Shown piece by piece: positions 33,904-43,378 of a stretch of DNA of 64,000 bases (position 1 is its first letter; each line of letters begins with the position of its first letter). This stretch comes from Streptomyces aurantiacus (GTDB taxonomy: Bacteria > Actinomycetota > Actinomycetes > Streptomycetales > Streptomycetaceae). The stretch lies in assembly GCF_027107535.1 (NCBI RefSeq), contig NZ_CP114283.1, positions 5,704,001-5,768,000 of the forward strand, written 5' to 3'. Under the pieces are notes generated by a model. The model was not told the origin of the DNA, did not search any database, and saw nothing but the letters and a program-made list of their open reading frames with translations. Made by a program: the position numbers and the translations under genes.

Positions 33904-35352
33904 TCACAGCAGGCGGCGGATGTCGCCGCGGACCCGGTAGAAACCACCGGCCGCCGCGTGCAGGGCGTCGACGACGTAGCGGGCTCCGGGCTCTCGTATC
34001 GTGCGCGGGAACTGGACGTTCCAGGAGGGTTCGTATCCCTCGGACACCACGTGGACACGCAGTCGGCCCGCCGTGGAGACGCACTCGACGACGATGGCTC
34101 CGGCGGGAGCACGGGCCACACTCGCCAGCGCGGTTGCGGCCGTCGCCGGTGCGTAGGTGGGCAGGGCCTCGGCGAGCTTGACGTCCCGCGCCACCGGGAT
34201 CGTGCCCTGCTGCGCGGCCGAGATGGCCGTCTCGCCGGCGTCCACGCACACCAGTGAGCCGTCCGTGGTCACCAGGTAGAGCCGCTCGTCGTGGTACTGC
34301 ATCGACAGCGCCGAACCGCCCCCCGTGCCGAGCTTCCACAGGCGGGTGCCGTCCCGGTCGAAGCAGTAGACAGAGGAGGACGCGTCCCCGGCGAAGACGA
34401 ACCGGCCACCGGGCGAGGTCGCGCACGAATAGACCGCGCTGTCACAGGCGTAGGTGGCCTCGACCGTGCCGGTCGCCTTGGACAGCCGCTGGACCACGCG
34501 GTGCGCGGTCCCCGCGTACACGGCGTCCTGTTCCTGCCAGCCGAACAGGACGCCGCCGCGGGTCGGCGTGTGCCACAACTCGCCGCTTCCGTCGGGCGCG
34601 TAGGCACTCACCCCGCGCTGGTGGCCGTGGTAGACCGCACGGTCGTCGGCACGGACCATCCAGGCGTGCTCGCCCTGGCTGCGGCGGGCCCACTGGTGCT
34701 CGTCCTCATGGTCGATCACCGTCAGCCGGCCCTCGCGGTCCGAGACGTTCAGGACGCCCTCGTGGATGTCCAGCCAGAAGATGTCGACGTCCGCCGCGAC
34801 GTCGTACGCCGCGAACGGCAGCTTCGAGGACAGGTCGTAGACCCTGCCGTCGTCACACCCCGCATAGATCCAGAAGTCGTCCGCGACCAGGCACTTCACA
34901 CCGTCCGGAAGACTGAAGCGAGCCAGGACGCCGCCGTCGTGGTCCAGGGTGAAGACATCGCCCGCCTGATTGCCGACCCAGCAACGGTCGTCGTCGACGT
35001 GAATACCGAACGCCGACGATCCGGTGCGGAAACGCCACAGCACGGGGGCCACGGCGCGCGCGGTGGAAGGGGCCGAAGCCACCTGACGCCGGGTCACGGC
35101 GCGCGGCGCGCGCTGCCCTGCGACGGCCGGGGCGTATCCCTTGCGGACCTTCTCCCCCACCTTCTTCGCCGCCGCGGACCGGGCCTTGTCCGCGGTGGGG
35201 AACGTCGTCATCTGGGTCTGACCGGCGGCACCGATACGTCCGTACCGCACTGTCACCACCGGGCCATCGACGGCCACTTCGTAGAACTTGTGTGCTGCGC
35301 CGTCCTCCTGCGACAGCTCCAGATACGTCGTCGACGCGGACCCACTGGTCAT
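33904..35352 (-). CDS. WGR-domain protein with PQQ/beta-propeller repeats
   Basis: 482 residues. N-terminal WGR domain (residues about 8-80): AAHKFYEVAVDGPVVTVRYGRIGAAGQ and FPTADKARSAAAKKVGEKVRKGY; the family's W-G-R is here Y-G-R. The rest consists of repeating blade-like strands: CWVGNQAGDVFTLDHDGGVL, WIYAGCDDGRVYDL, FVFAGDASSSVYCFDRDGTRLWK, LYLVTTDGSLVCVD, a PQQ/quinoprotein-like propeller. WGR domains occur in PARPs and in MolR-type proteins and probably bind nucleic acid or protein; combination with a propeller is seen in actinomycetes but its job is unknown. GGAGGGG is 6 nt before ATG 35352. Confidence 0.85.
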   Translation of the reverse strand: MTSGSASTTYLELSQEDGAAHKFYEVAVDGPVVTVRYGRIGAAGQTQMTTFPTADKARSAAAKKVGEKVRKGYAPAVAGQRAPRAVTRRQVASAPSTARAVAPVLWRFRTGSSAFGIHVDDDRCWVGNQAGDVFTLDHDGGVLARFSLPDGVKCLVADDFWIYAGCDDGRVYDLSSKLPFAAYDVAADVDIFWLDIHEGVLNVSDREGRLTVIDHEDEHQWARRSQGEHAWMVRADDRAVYHGHQRGVSAYAPDGSGELWHTPTRGGVLFGWQEQDAVYAGTAHRVVQRLSKATGTVEATYACDSAVYSCATSPGGRFVFAGDASSSVYCFDRDGTRLWKLGTGGGSALSMQYHDERLYLVTTDGSLVCVDAGETAISAAQQGTIPVARDVKLAEALPTYAPATAATALASVARAPAGAIVVECVSTAGRLRVHVVSEGYEPSWNVQFPRTIREPGARYVVDALHAAAGGFYRVRGDIRRLL

Positions 35353-35483
35353 GACAGACCCCTCCCCAAGGCGCGAGCCCGCTCTCTCTTCGGCGGGTCC
35401 CACTGCTCACACCGTAGAGGCGGGCACTGACATCGCACTGATCAGGCCGGTTCCGCGGGCAACAGCAGCCACGGGCGGGCGGG

Positions 35484-35819
35484 TCAGCCGTCTCTTCGAT
35501 CCGGTGAGTCCGCATCGAGTTCCGCGAGGTGGTCCTCCCATCGTTGACGTCGTTGGTCCGTGGACTGTTCCCACCAGGGCGTGCCGCGTTCCCCCAGCGC
35601 GGTCTTCGCCTGGTGCACGCGTGCGCGTGCCGCCCGCTCGGCCTGCTCGTCTCCGGCGGTGGTCGCTGAGCGCACCGCACGGCGAGCCGCCATGAGGTGG
35701 CGTCGCAGCCGGGCCGCGATGTCCTCCGGCAGGGCGGGATCGGTGGCCCGCCACTTCCGCCCGCCAACGATGATGTGATGTCCGTCAGGAGTCTTCTGCG
35801 GTGCGTCGTGCACGTTCAC
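35484..35819 (-). CDS. Conserved hypothetical protein
   Basis: About 111 residues, highly charged and helical: TPDGHHIIVGGRKWRATDPAL, EDIAARLRRHLMAARRAVRS, ERAARARVHQAKTALGERGT, PWWEQSTDQRRQRWEDHLAE. The RKWRATDP and GERGTPWWE signatures are those of a small uncharacterised actinomycete family. No function assigned. GTG 35819 or GTG 35813 start. Confidence 0.72.
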   Translation of the reverse strand: MNVHDAPQKTPDGHHIIVGGRKWRATDPALPEDIAARLRRHLMAARRAVRSATTAGDEQAERAARARVHQAKTALGERGTPWWEQSTDQRRQRWEDHLAELDADSPDRRDG

Positions 35820-35991
35820 GCGAGCGATTCTGCCTGCCGTTCCGCACCGGCAGGGGCAGGGAACTGGGGCTGGGGCGCCGAAGGTCTGCAGCCTTACTCC
35901 GGATGGCGTCGCGGTGGGCCGGCCACCGCCGCATTGCGTCATCCGGAGCCCCGCGCGCCCGACGCCGAACGGATCGCGGCAAGATGGCTCC

Positions 35992-36321
35992 ATGAGCATC
36001 GTCAAGATCAACGTCCTGACCGTCCCGGCCGAGCAGCGGGAAACCCTCGAGAAGCGCTTCGCCTCCCGCGCGGGTGCCGTCGAGAACTCCGACGGCTTCG
36101 AGTGGTTCGAGCTCCTCCGCCCCGTGGAGGGCACTGACGACTACCTGGTCTACACGCGGTGGCGTGACGAGGAGTCCTTCACCGCCTGGATGGAAGGCCC
36201 CATGAAGGCGGCCCACCAGGGCGGCGAGGCAAAGGGCGGCGAGCGTCCCAAGCCCGCGGCGAGCGGGTCCACACTGTGGTCGTTCGAAGTCGTGCAGCAG
36301 ACCGGACCGCCGGTCGCGTAA
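35992..36321 (+). CDS. Antibiotic biosynthesis monooxygenase (ABM) domain protein
   Basis: 109 residues, one ABM ferredoxin-like unit: VKINVLTVPAEQRETLEKRF, DGFEWFELLRPVEGTDDYLVYTRW, EESFTAWMEG, and WSFEVVQ at the end. The extension in the middle (RPKPAASGS) is like the HmoA/IsdG-type haem-degrading relatives, but no haem ligand can be assigned. Probably a dimeric small monooxygenase or stress protein. Confidence 0.85.
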   Translation: MSIVKINVLTVPAEQRETLEKRFASRAGAVENSDGFEWFELLRPVEGTDDYLVYTRWRDEESFTAWMEGPMKAAHQGGEAKGGERPKPAASGSTLWSFEVVQQTGPPVA

Positions 36322-36514
36322 CCCCGCACGGCCCTCACCGCTCGCTCACGTTCCCGAGCTGCGGCACGAGCCTCTCCTGCTCGGTTCCCGTACCTCCTCC
36401 GAATGGAGCAATGTCCGGTGCCAGGCCGACCTGGAGGCTCGTCGCTCGTCTTGCGGTCACCGTGCCGGTCCCGGTCACAGCGGGGTGACTGGGACCCGCA
36501 CGGATCCGTCATGG

Positions 36515-36973
36515 CTATCCGTCGATGTCCAGCGCCGTTCCGTACAGCCTGTCCACCTTCAACCGGACGACCACTCGGCGTTCGGTGACCAACTGCTCCA
36601 GGAACGCGTCTTCGTCCTCCGGCTTCGCCGCTTGCGGGATCATCCCGAGCAGTTCCCGTCCGACCGCGTCACCTGGGGCCTTCGTGATCTCGGAGACCTC
36701 CGCCTCGCCCTCGGCGACGGCGAACGACCACACGTCGCCGCCCTGCACATGCAGCGCCGCATGCGGGTCGTGCCGCAGGTGCTTGACCTTGATGCGGTCG
36801 GCGGTCGTCGAGAACCGCAGCACGCGGGCCTCCCCGTCCCAGCTGTAGAGCATGGTGGTCAGGTGAGGGCGGCCGTTGCGCTTGACAGTGGCGAGCGTGC
36901 CGAACTGCTGCTTGCCGAGCAGGTCGGAGAGGGCTTCGTCGGACAGCGGGCGAGGTGCCGGACCTTGACTCAT
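36515..36973 (-). CDS. PPOX-class F420-dependent pyridoxamine-oxidase-like protein
   Basis: 152 residues, split-barrel flavin/F420-binding fold: SDLLGKQQFGTLATVKRNGRPHLTTMLY, then LRFSTTADRIKVKHLRHDPHAALHV and FAVAEGEAEV. The subgroup pattern (TLATV..GRPH) matches actinobacterial F420-dependent PPOX proteins (TIGR03618-like). ATG 36973 chosen; the frame is open to 37063 but that part is not family-like. Confidence 0.85.
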   Translation of the reverse strand: MSQGPAPRPLSDEALSDLLGKQQFGTLATVKRNGRPHLTTMLYSWDGEARVLRFSTTADRIKVKHLRHDPHAALHVQGGDVWSFAVAEGEAEVSEITKAPGDAVGRELLGMIPQAAKPEDEDAFLEQLVTERRVVVRLKVDRLYGTALDIDG

Positions 36974-37117
36974 GATCAGATGAACGTCGGAAACCGTCGC
37001 GGAAATTTCATGGCTGCCGTGCATCCGACGTGGCGTCTCGCCGAAGGTCTCAAAGACCGCCATGTCCTTCGCGAAGACCGGCCGGTTCTGTTCAGCGGCT
37101 TGGGTACGTGAGACGTC

Positions 37118-37999
37118 TCAAGCCGGGTCCACGTCGGTGTAGAGCGCGTGGTGGTCCGAGTACGGAGTGGGCCGCACCCTGTGCTCGATCGGGGCGATGC
37201 CTCGTAGGAAGACGTAGTCGAACTTGCTGTTCCAGTCGGTGGTCGGCTCGCAGGTGCCGATGGGAGCGGGACGGCACTGGGGATCCGTGTCCTCGGCCAG
37301 TGCCCATACTCGGCTGAGCTCGGGAGCCTCCGGCACGGCGTTGAAGTCGCCGAGGGCGATGGCGCGTTCGTGCCGGGCGAATGCTTTGGCGAGTACGCCG
37401 ATCTGCTTCTCCCGGACCGCTTCCTGGCGTCGCTGGGCGAGGTGCGTGTTGAAGACCCGGACCGACTGGCCGCCCACCATGGTGGTGACTGCCATGTACC
37501 CACGGTCCTCGGATCCGCCGTCGGGGTATTCCACGTGGACGCGGTCCGTCATCGGTGCCGCCGAGAGGATCGCCTGGCCGAAGGCTCCCGGGCTCCACGG
37601 CACTCCGCCGCAACGGCCCCAGTCGTTGAGCACCATCCCGTACTCGACGTGGTACACCAGCCCGTAGAGGTTCTCGAGATGCTCGCGGATCCTCTCGACG
37701 TCACGCACGCACGCCTCCTGCATCCCGATGACCTGCGGCGCGTACGTGGCGATCTCCGACGCCCGGTTGACGTTGTTCTCGTCGCAGGGATTGCAGATGT
37801 TCCACGTCATGACCCGGTTCGGTACGACCTCGTTGACCGCACCCACGGGCAGGGACCTGACGAAGAGGGCACCGCTCGGTGCACTGGGGCCGACCAGCAG
37901 CATGAATGCCACGGCCATGGCGCCCGCGAACAACCGCGTGCCGCTTCCGAGCACCATCGCCTCCGCAAGGTGGATACACGTGCCATCCGGCGCTTTCAT
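37118..37999 (-). CDS. Secreted endonuclease/exonuclease/phosphatase family protein
   Basis: 293 residues. N-terminal hydrophobic segment (FAGAMAVAFMLLVGPSAPSG) is a signal or anchor; ATG at residue 15 is an alternative start. The EEP domain is complete: RVMTWNICNPC (Asn), IGMQEACVRD (metal-binding Glu), FNTHLAQRR, IALGDFNAVP (DxN) and YSDHHALYTDV (catalytic His). Exported nucleases or phosphodiesterases/sphingomyelinase-like enzymes belong here; substrate unknown. Follows the sugar operon after a terminator. Confidence 0.86.
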   Translation of the reverse strand: MKAPDGTCIHLAEAMVLGSGTRLFAGAMAVAFMLLVGPSAPSGALFVRSLPVGAVNEVVPNRVMTWNICNPCDENNVNRASEIATYAPQVIGMQEACVRDVERIREHLENLYGLVYHVEYGMVLNDWGRCGGVPWSPGAFGQAILSAAPMTDRVHVEYPDGGSEDRGYMAVTTMVGGQSVRVFNTHLAQRRQEAVREKQIGVLAKAFARHERAIALGDFNAVPEAPELSRVWALAEDTDPQCRPAPIGTCEPTTDWNSKFDYVFLRGIAPIEHRVRPTPYSDHHALYTDVDPA

Positions 38000-38077
38000 C
38001 CACGAGGTTATGCGACGAAGCTGTGAGCCGAGAAACGATTCTGCCCCTTCATCGGACCCTTCACGGCTTCGGCCGGG

Positions 38078-38110
38078 GCCCCTGCCCCGGAGCGACGCGG
38101 GGGCAGGGGC
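38078..38110. terminator. Terminator downstream of the sugar operon
   Basis: GCCCCTGCCCC (38078-38088) pairs with GGGGCAGGGGC (38100-38110), 58 bp after the end of the beta-glucosidase gene on the minus strand. Confidence 0.82.
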
Positions 38111-38167
38111 GAAGATCGTCCCGGGATCGCCGAAGTCACGCGGAGTGCTGCGGCGTCACACGTGAAC

Positions 38168-39628
38168 TCAACTGTTCATGCCGTCCCTGTCCGGCAACGA
38201 ACCGGTGCGGGCCACGTCGGCGTACCACCGCGCGCTGGCCTTCGGGATGCGCTTACCGGTGGGGTAGTCGACGTAGACGGCACCGAAACGCTTGCTGTAG
38301 CCGTAGCCCCACTCGAAGTTGTCCAGCAGGGACCACAGGAAGTAGCCCCGCACGTCGACACCCGCGACGATCGCCCGCTGCACGGCCGCCAGGTGACCGT
38401 GCAGGTAGGCGATGCGGTCGGGGTCGGCCACCTCGCCCTCCGGATTGACGTAGTCGTCGAACGCGGCCCCGTTCTCGGTGATCATCAAAGGCATCGCCGG
38501 GTGGTCCGCCTTGAGCCGCATCAGCAGGTCGTACAAGCCGGTCGGGTCGACGGCCCAGCCCATCGCCGTCGTGGTGCCCGGAGGGCGGTGGAAGGCGACC
38601 TGGTCGGCGCCCGGCCAGGGACTGTGCTCGCTCATCCCGTGACCGTCGGAGCCGTGGCCGGCCTCACCGGTGGCGGCGGAGACGAGAGTGGGCGTGTAGT
38701 AGTTGACGCCCAGGAAGTCCAGCGGCTGGTGGATCGTGGCGGTGTCTCCGTCCCGCACGAAGGACCAGTCGGTCAGGCCGGCCGTGTCCTGGAGGAGATC
38801 CTGCGGGTACTGGCCTTCCAGCACAGGACCGGTGAAGACGCGGTTGGCCAGCGCGTCGATCCGGCGGGCCGCGTCGAGGTCGGCGGCGCTGTCGGTCAGC
38901 GCACGGACATGGTGGATGTTGAGCGTGATGGACGCCCGCGCGCGGGACGGCAGTTCGGCGCGCAGCGCCTGGACGGCCTTGCCGTGGGCGAGGTTGAGGT
39001 GGTGAGCGGCGCGCAGGGCCGCGACGGGGTCGGTACGCCCGGGCGCGTGGACGCCCGATCCGTATCCGAGGAAGGCGCTGCACCAGGGCTCGTTGAGGGT
39101 GGTCCAGGTCTTCACCCGGTCGCCCAGCGCACGGGCCGCGAGGGTCGCGTAGTCGGCGAACCGGTCGGTGGTGACACGCTCCGGCCAGCCGCCCGCGTCC
39201 TCCAACTCCTGCGGCAGGTCCCAGTGATAGAGCGTGACGACCGGCTCGATGCCCTTCTCCAGCAGGGCGTCGGTCAGGGCACGGTAGAAGTCGAGTCCCT
39301 TCTCGACGGCCGGGCCGCGGCCCGTCGGCTGCACCCGCGGCCACGACAGTGAGAACCGATAGGCGCTCACGCCGAGGTCGGCCATGATCGCGACGTCCTC
39401 GCGCCAGCGGTGGTAGTGGTCGGTGGCAACGTCACCGGTGTCGCCGTTGCGCACCCTGCCGGGCGTGCGCGAGTAGGTGTCCCAGATCGAAGGGGTGCGT
39501 CCGTCCACGGAGGCGGCGCCCTCGATCTGGTACGCGGCGGTCGCCGTGCCCCAGGTGAATCCCTGCGGGAACCTGATGCCGGTGGTGCTCTGCGGGGCGG
39601 GCGCGACACGTCGGGTAACGGTGGTCAC
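38168..39628 (-). CDS. GH1 beta-glucosidase of the cellobiose-type operon (BglC-like)
   Basis: 486 residues. Family GH1 marks in order: [50 protein letters not shown] (acid/base Glu in NEP) and [13 protein letters not shown] (nucleophile Glu in TENG), ending [17 protein letters not shown]. No signal peptide, so it cleaves imported cellobiose/cello-oligosaccharides in the cytoplasm. Last gene of the operon beginning at the binding-protein gene, 92 bp after the second permease. The order (binding protein, two permeases, GH1) is that of cebEFG-bglC. Confidence 0.93.
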   Translation of the reverse strand: MTTVTRRVAPAPQSTTGIRFPQGFTWGTATAAYQIEGAASVDGRTPSIWDTYSRTPGRVRNGDTGDVATDHYHRWREDVAIMADLGVSAYRFSLSWPRVQPTGRGPAVEKGLDFYRALTDALLEKGIEPVVTLYHWDLPQELEDAGGWPERVTTDRFADYATLAARALGDRVKTWTTLNEPWCSAFLGYGSGVHAPGRTDPVAALRAAHHLNLAHGKAVQALRAELPSRARASITLNIHHVRALTDSAADLDAARRIDALANRVFTGPVLEGQYPQDLLQDTAGLTDWSFVRDGDTATIHQPLDFLGVNYYTPTLVSAATGEAGHGSDGHGMSEHSPWPGADQVAFHRPPGTTTAMGWAVDPTGLYDLLMRLKADHPAMPLMITENGAAFDDYVNPEGEVADPDRIAYLHGHLAAVQRAIVAGVDVRGYFLWSLLDNFEWGYGYSKRFGAVYVDYPTGKRIPKASARWYADVARTGSLPDRDGMNS

Positions 39629-39719
39629 GTGGGGTCCTTCCAGAAGTGCTGGGGGCGGGAACGGCGAAATGTGGCGGCGGGCTCCGAAGGGTCGCGACAG
39701 CGGGGGGACGGCAGGGCGC

Positions 39720-40661
39720 TCATCCCTTGACCGCTCCCTGCATGATTCCCCCGACGATCTGGCGGCCGAACACGATGAACATGGCCAGCAGGGGCAGCGT
39801 GCCGAGCAGGGCGCCCGCCATGATCAGCGACTGGTCGCGCACGTATCCCGCGCTCAGCTGCGTGAGCGCGACGGGGACCGTCGGATTGGTCATGTCGAGG
39901 ACGATGAACGGCCAGAAGAAGTCGTTCCAGGCGTGCACGAACGTGATCATGAACAGGACGGCCATGGGCGGCCGGGCGATCGGCAGCACGATGCTCCAGA
40001 AGATGCGCAGGGAGTGCGCGCCGTCCACCCTCCCGGCCTCGACGAGTTCGTCGGGCAGCGCCTCCATCAGGTACTGCCGCATGAAGAAGACACCTACGGC
40101 GCTGACGAGCGTGGGGAAGATGACGGCGGGCAGCTTCTGCCCCCAGCCCAGCTCGGTCATCATCATGAACAGTGGTACGACGCCGAGTTGCGGCGGCACC
40201 ATCATCGTGCCGATGACGAGCATCAGCAGGATGTTGCGGCCCTTGAAGCGCAGTTTGGCGAACGCGAAGCCGGCGAGAGTGGCGAAGAGCACCGTGGACA
40301 GGGCGATCACACCGGCCACGATCAGGCTGTTGAGCATGGCCTTGCCCAGTGCGGCGTCCTGCCAGGCCTTGCCGAGGTTGTCCAGAAGGTGGGGTCCGGG
40401 CAGGAACGGCGGAGGCGTCTGGGTGACGCGCGTGTTGTCACTCGACGCCGCGACCATCGTCCAGTAGAGCGGGAAGAGGGAGAACAGCGCCGCGATTCCG
40501 AGCAGGATGTAGGCGAGGGGACCCGCGTGATGCTGGCGTCCGGCACCCGGGTACCGGAACAGTCGTCGGCCCTGTCCGCCGGGCGGGGCGCTCTTGCGGA
40601 TCTTGCGTGCGGTGTCGGGGCGTGCGTCGGCCGCCTGGACCGGGATGCTGTCTGTGGTCAT
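39720..40661 (-). CDS. Sugar ABC transporter permease (CebG-like)
   Basis: 313 residues, MalG-type permease. Six predicted helices, including [20 protein letters not shown] and [20 protein letters not shown]. The EAA loop is [24 protein letters not shown], where the permease touches the ATPase. ATG 40661 is the start; a longer frame overlaps the preceding permease gene. Only 13 bp from the upstream permease, so cotranslation is likely. No ATPase in the operon, consistent with a shared MsiK-type ATPase encoded elsewhere. Confidence 0.92.
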   Translation of the reverse strand: MTTDSIPVQAADARPDTARKIRKSAPPGGQGRRLFRYPGAGRQHHAGPLAYILLGIAALFSLFPLYWTMVAASSDNTRVTQTPPPFLPGPHLLDNLGKAWQDAALGKAMLNSLIVAGVIALSTVLFATLAGFAFAKLRFKGRNILLMLVIGTMMVPPQLGVVPLFMMMTELGWGQKLPAVIFPTLVSAVGVFFMRQYLMEALPDELVEAGRVDGAHSLRIFWSIVLPIARPPMAVLFMITFVHAWNDFFWPFIVLDMTNPTVPVALTQLSAGYVRDQSLIMAGALLGTLPLLAMFIVFGRQIVGGIMQGAVKG

Positions 40662-40674
40662 GGAAGTCTCCCGG

Positions 40675-41670
40675 TCAGGCCTTGCGCGCCGCGACGCGCT
40701 TGACGATTCGTTGGACGACGAACACGGCAATGAGCAGCAGGAACATCGCCCAGGCGACGGTGGCGGCCCGGCCCATCTGGTAGTTCTTCCAGCCCTCCTC
40801 GTACAGCAGAAGTCCCAGCGTCTGGTACTGGTTGTCCGCTCCCCCGGTGATGCCGTTCGGGCCCTGACCGAAGATCAGGGGCTCACCGAAGAGCTGGGTG
40901 GCGCCGATCGTGGACAGGACGATGGTGAACACGATGGTGGACCGGATGCCGGGGACGGTGACCTTGAGGAACTGCTGCCATCGCGAGGCGCCGTCGATGG
41001 CCGCGGCCTCGTAGCGGTCGCGCGGGATCGCCTGCATCGCGGCGAGGTAGAGCAGCGCGTTGTAGCCGGTCCAGCGCCAGATGACGATCGTCGAGATGGC
41101 CGTCTGCGCGGCCCACTTGTTGTTCTCCCAGTCGACGTTCTCGACGCCGACAAGGCTCAGCATCCAGTTGATCATTCCGAAGTCGCGCTCGAAGAGCATC
41201 GTGAACACGAGGGCCGCGGCACCCACCGATGTGGCGTAGGGCGTCAGGGCGGCCACGCGGAAGAACGTCGAGCCACGCAGCCGGTAGTTGAGGAGATGAG
41301 CCAGCCCGAGCGCCATCAGCAGTTGCGGCACGGTCGACAGGACGCCGATGGTGATCGTGTTGAGCAGCGCGTTCCAGAAGCGGTCGTCGTCCCACAGGGC
41401 CGTGTAGTTGTCGAAGCCGACCCACTCCATGAGGCTCAGGGTCGACAGTTCGACGCGGTGCAGGGAGATCCACGAGGTGTAGACGAGCGGGTAGAAGCTG
41501 AAGGCCGCGAAGACGACGAAGAACGGGGCGACGAAGGCGTACGGGGCACCCCGTACGTCGAGGCGGTGCAGCAGCGTACTGCGGCGCTGACGTTCCCCGC
41601 CCGTGCCGGTTCCGGTCGGCGGGGCGGCGCCGGGCGCACCGTCTGAGGGTGTCGAGGTGGAGATGGCCAC
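40675..41670 (-). CDS. Sugar ABC transporter permease (CebF-like)
   Basis: 331 residues, MalF-type permease with a Pro/Gly/Thr N-terminus and about six helices (YAFVAPFFVVFAAFSFYPLVY; GVLSTVPQLLMALGLAHLL; MFLLLIAVFVVQRIV). EAA loop: EAAAIDGASRWQQFLKVTVPGI. Starts at GTG 41670. Forms the heterodimeric channel with the next gene. Confidence 0.92.
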   Translation of the reverse strand: MAISTSTPSDGAPGAAPPTGTGTGGERQRRSTLLHRLDVRGAPYAFVAPFFVVFAAFSFYPLVYTSWISLHRVELSTLSLMEWVGFDNYTALWDDDRFWNALLNTITIGVLSTVPQLLMALGLAHLLNYRLRGSTFFRVAALTPYATSVGAAALVFTMLFERDFGMINWMLSLVGVENVDWENNKWAAQTAISTIVIWRWTGYNALLYLAAMQAIPRDRYEAAAIDGASRWQQFLKVTVPGIRSTIVFTIVLSTIGATQLFGEPLIFGQGPNGITGGADNQYQTLGLLLYEEGWKNYQMGRAATVAWAMFLLLIAVFVVQRIVKRVAARKA

Positions 41671-41781
41671 CGGAGGGCGTCCTTCCTGGAAGGTGGGGGA
41701 GGCGGGCAGGGGCCCGGCGGCCCACGCGGGCCGTGCGTGGGGCGCCGGGCGGCTACGGAGAAGCAGCGAGGGGAGCCGAGG

Positions 41782-43095
41782 TCAGCCGGCGGCCTTCTCG
41801 ATGCGCTTGTCAGTGGTCTTCCACGCCTCGTTCGGGCTCTTGTTCTGCGCCTCGATCAAGGTCAGACCCTGCGAGAAGATGTCCTTGATCGTGCCGTCCT
41901 TGCGGCCGAGCACCTGCTCGTCGGGGATCTCCTGGGCCGCTGCGCCGAAGATCTTCCCGATGGGTGCGCCACTGAAGTAGTCCGACTTGGCGTCGACGAC
42001 TTCGGGCATCTCCAACGCCGTCTGTGACGAGGGGAAGTTGCCGATCTTCTTGAAGAGGTACGCCTGCTGCTCAGGGGCGGTGAGCCAGGCGACGAGATCC
42101 TGCGCTTCCTTCTTGACGGGGCTCTTCTCCATCACGCCGAGGAACGCTCCGCCCCAGTTGGCGCCCTTGGGCGCCTTGGCCACGTCCCACTTGCCCTTGT
42201 TCTTCGGGCCCGCCTTCTCGCTGATGTGCGCGAGCATCCACGCCGGGCAGACGGTGGTGGCGAAGGTGCTGTTGGCCAGGCCCGGGTCCCAGCCGGGCTG
42301 GAACTGGCGGAGCTTCGCGGTCAGATCGGAGGTGGCCGCCTCGGAGGCCAGCTTCCACGCGTCCTTCACGACGGGGTTGGAGCCGTAGATCAGCTCGCCG
42401 TCCTTGTCGTAGAACTGCTGCGAGTTGCCGTAGATCATGGCGTTGAAGAGCCCGCTGGAGCTGTCCATGAAGGCGACCTTGTCGGCCTTGGACTTCTGCT
42501 TGAACCGCTTGCCCGTGGATACGTACTTCGACCAGTCGCCCTCCCACAGCTTGGCGACCTCGTCGCGGTCGGTGGGCAGGCCGGCCTGCTCGAAGAGGTC
42601 CTTGCGGTAGCAGACGGCCATCGGGCCGATGTCGGTGCCGAGGCCGATGACCTTCTTGTCCGAGGCGGTGACCTGACTCTGCTTCCACGGAAGGAAGTGG
42701 TCCGTCCCGGCCACCCCGGCCAGGTCGACGAACTTGTCCTTCTGCGTGTCGGACAGTTCCTTGGCCCGGCCGATCTCTATGCCCTGGATGTCCTTCAACC
42801 CGCTGCCGGCGGCCAGGTGGGTCTGCAGTGCTGTGTAGTAGGTCTGCTCGTCACCCGCTATGTCCGCCTTGATGGTGACATTCGGGTTTTCCTTCATGTA
42901 CTTGTCGAGCAGCCCGGTCTCCTTGAAGCCCATGACGCCGAACAGGCCCATGGTGATGGTGACCTTGCCGTCCTTCTTGCCCCCGCCCGTGCCTCCTCCG
43001 TCGCTGCCCCCACAGCCCACGACCAGCCCGAGAGCTGACACGGCCGATACGGCGGTCACAACTCTCCTGCGCAACTTCCTTCGGAACTTGTCCAT
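41782..43095 (-). CDS. Sugar-binding lipoprotein (CebE-like)
   Basis: 437 residues. Basic N-terminus and lipobox ALGLVVGCGGSDGG (Cys near 28), then an extracellular solute-binding type 1 protein: VTITMGLFGVMGFKETGLLD, QTHLAAGSGLKDIQGIEIGRA, MAVCYRKDLFEQAGLPTDRD, and a Trp-rich ligand region (FQPGWDPGLANSTF; AKAPKGANWGGAFLGV). AGGAGG 6 nt before the ATG. Cello-oligosaccharide is the likely ligand given the operon and operators, but xylobiose-type ligands are not excluded. Confidence 0.92.
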   Translation of the reverse strand: MDKFRRKLRRRVVTAVSAVSALGLVVGCGGSDGGGTGGGKKDGKVTITMGLFGVMGFKETGLLDKYMKENPNVTIKADIAGDEQTYYTALQTHLAAGSGLKDIQGIEIGRAKELSDTQKDKFVDLAGVAGTDHFLPWKQSQVTASDKKVIGLGTDIGPMAVCYRKDLFEQAGLPTDRDEVAKLWEGDWSKYVSTGKRFKQKSKADKVAFMDSSSGLFNAMIYGNSQQFYDKDGELIYGSNPVVKDAWKLASEAATSDLTAKLRQFQPGWDPGLANSTFATTVCPAWMLAHISEKAGPKNKGKWDVAKAPKGANWGGAFLGVMEKSPVKKEAQDLVAWLTAPEQQAYLFKKIGNFPSSQTALEMPEVVDAKSDYFSGAPIGKIFGAAAQEIPDEQVLGRKDGTIKDIFSQGLTLIEAQNKSPNEAWKTTDKRIEKAAG

Positions 43096-43171
43096 TTCGC
43101 CCTCCTAGCGGCGGCGCTGACGCACCGGAGTTCGAGCCCCACGGTCCGCTCCGCAGGCACGATTTGTCCGG

Positions 43172-43207
43172 TGGGTACGTTCCCAAACCTTGGTGGGAAC
43201 GTGCCCA
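43172..43207. promoter_or_regulatory. Two CebR-like operators between binding-protein and regulator genes
   Basis: TGGGTACGTTCCCA (43172-43185) and TGGGAACGTGCCCA (43194-43207) are near-palindromic 14-mers whose starts are 22 bp apart (about two helical turns). They resemble the known CebR box TGGGAGCGCTCCCA, with A/T in the inner positions. They lie 77 bp upstream of the binding-protein start on the minus strand. Confidence 0.85.
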
Positions 43208-43378
43208 CTCGGAAGCCCGAAGCCTGGCCGCCACGAAAGGCGTCTGTCAAGAAGTTGAACCCGCTTCGTTTCCGGAAGATGTCGCACCGCTCCGCTCAAG
43301 GCCTGCGGGCGCTCTGCGAGGGTCTGGCACAATGCGCAGGTGAAAGCCATCTGGCAGCGCGCAAGCGAGGGAGGCGTC

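Noticed and set aside
39477..40703. Plus-strand frames of 270-410 codons over the permease gene
   Set aside because: Polar, repetitive, no domains; the minus-strand permease has helices and an EAA loop.
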